Positions 63,486 through 64,000 of a stretch of 64,000 nt of DNA are shown here, in pieces. Under the pieces are notes generated by a model. It did not search any database. It had not been told where the DNA came from and was given only the letters and a program-made list of their open reading frames with translations. The number at the start of each line of letters is the position of its first letter. Within the stretch, counting starts at the first letter, position 1. Both the position numbers and the translations under genes were made by a program. Origin of the DNA: DATJMJ01 sp035503915. Its GTDB lineage: Bacteria > Actinomycetota > Acidimicrobiia > Acidimicrobiales > Palsa-688. The stretch covers positions 186,001 through 250,000 of the forward strand of contig DATJSU010000037.1 of the NCBI GenBank assembly GCA_035503915.1, in the 5' to 3' direction.

Positions 63486-64000
63486 ATGAGCTTGGGAGCA
63501 TTACAAGTCGCCGACGGTTGGGGTGTCCTCCACCTGTTTTGCAAAACGGCGCCGATAACAGACGCCGAAGCGGTCATCGCCGGCGTAAAAAGCGCCCGGG
63601 AAGATGGCCAGCAAGTGGTGTCTTTTGCGCTCCTCGGGCACAAAGCAGACCTGGGTTTCATGCTCCTGGGCCCGGATTTCAGCGCCTTGCGCCAGGCGCA
63701 GAGCGCCATTGTGCGCGCGTCGGGCCTCGAACTTGCCTCCTCGTACCTTTCGCTGACGGAGGTCTCCGAGTACGCGCGGGGACTACCGTCCCAGCGCCTA
63801 GAGGCAAGGCTGCACCCGGTGCTGCCCCCTGAGGGAAAGAGAGCGATCTGTTTCTACCCGATGTCCAAACGCCGCGACGGCGAGGACAACTGGTACCGCA
63901 TTGATTACGAGCGCCGCCTCTCGCTTATGCACGAGCATGGCGCAAGCGGGCGGCGCTTCGCAGGGCGCGTCCTGCAACTGGTCACGGGCTCAACCGGCCT
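63486..64000 (+). CDS. hemQ: Coproheme decarboxylase HemQ / chlorite dismutase family (3' end outside window)
   Basis: About 171 residues are visible from ATG 63486 (ATG 63477 also in frame); the stop lies beyond 64000. 'ICFYPMSKRRDGEDNWYRIDYE' (read as 'ICFYPMSKRRDG' and 'EDNWYRIDYERR') and 'LMHEHGASGRRFAGRVLQLV' are hallmarks of actinobacterial HemQ. The Tyr of the Y-E-R-R region matches the residue essential for coproheme decarboxylation. The enzyme finishes heme b in the coproporphyrin-dependent route used by Gram-positive bacteria. The start abuts the groEL terminator, and no ribosome site is visible. Confidence 0.92.
   Translation, partial: MSLGALQVADGWGVLHLFCKTAPITDAEAVIAGVKSAREDGQQVVSFALLGHKADLGFMLLGPDFSALRQAQSAIVRASGLELASSYLSLTEVSEYARGLPSQRLEARLHPVLPPEGKRAICFYPMSKRRDGEDNWYRIDYERRLSLMHEHGASGRRFAGRVLQLVTGSTG

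Noticed and set aside
1..64000. CRISPR array, rRNA operon, prophage or insertion sequence
   Set aside because: No regularly spaced repeats, no rRNA motifs, and no transposase, integrase or phage structural genes were seen on either strand.

Overview
The window is chromosomal DNA from a high-GC actinobacterium, most probably an acidimicrobiial lineage. This rests on the gene set: ClpC, CarD, DisA/RadA, a SigR/RsrA pair, GpgS, CysO, a DUF3263 gene next to a LytR_C protein, and an actinobacterial-type HemQ. Three exported proteins also carry tandem GYWL...FGDA..YGS repeats, which I associate with Acidimicrobiia. Genes are dense, 4-nt start/stop overlaps are common, and GTG/TTG starts are frequent. 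I see no rRNA, CRISPR, prophage or insertion sequence. One tRNA, two riboregulatory or operator elements of high certainty (a SAM-I riboswitch and a CIRCE operator) and two intrinsic terminators are visible.

Region by region. 1-12.6 kb is an envelope/polysaccharide region: three glycosyltransferases, a repeat-containing coiled-coil protein, an orphan GT-B-like half protein, an exported subtilisin-like protease and a SpoIID-like protein that both end in the GYWL repeats, GDP-mannose 4,6-dehydratase, and a SulP anion transporter. 12.7-21.6 kb holds sucC-sucD-(FAD/Fe-S oxidoreductase)-GNAT, then otsA, a stand-alone ATP-dependent DNA ligase, a DoxX-like membrane protein and infA. 22-28.7 kb carries an NlpC/P60 hydrolase with the same GYWL repeats, a glycerophosphodiesterase, an FHA protein, the sigR-rsrA stress regulator pair, a small Cys/His protein, a zincin_2 protein and a response regulator.

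28.7-38 kb is a cofactor region: tilS-hpt-folE, then folP, a pseudophosphatase-like gene, folB, folK, panC, coaX and lysS tightly coupled, ending against a convergent polyprenyl diphosphate synthase. 38.2-46.9 kb is the familiar actinobacterial block clpC, LppM-like lipoprotein, radA, disA, carD, ispD, ispF and an rRNA 2'-O-methyltransferase. 47-55.4 kb runs on the minus strand: GT39 membrane glycosyltransferase, DUF3089 hydrolase, ABC-2 permease and ATPase, alpha/beta hydrolase, and a separate SPFH (stomatin) plus ribbon-helix-helix pair. 55.6-59.9 kb has tRNA-Thr, DUF3263, a LytR_C protein, otsB, a WYL regulator, a decayed acetyltransferase fragment and gpgS. 60-64 kb has a SAM-I riboswitch driving a threonine-synthase-family gene and the sulfur carrier cysO, then CIRCE-groEL with a terminator, and the start of hemQ.

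The most interesting signals are these. (1) A SAM riboswitch whose 3' P1 strand contains the ribosome binding site of a threonine-synthase-like enzyme that is translationally coupled to a thiocarboxylate sulfur carrier; this hints at carrier-fed homocysteine or methionine synthesis. (2) A catalytically dead dual-specificity-phosphatase-like protein embedded in the folate operon. (3) One propeller-like repeat module fused to three unrelated cell-wall or protease domains. (4) infA with an apparent CUG start codon.
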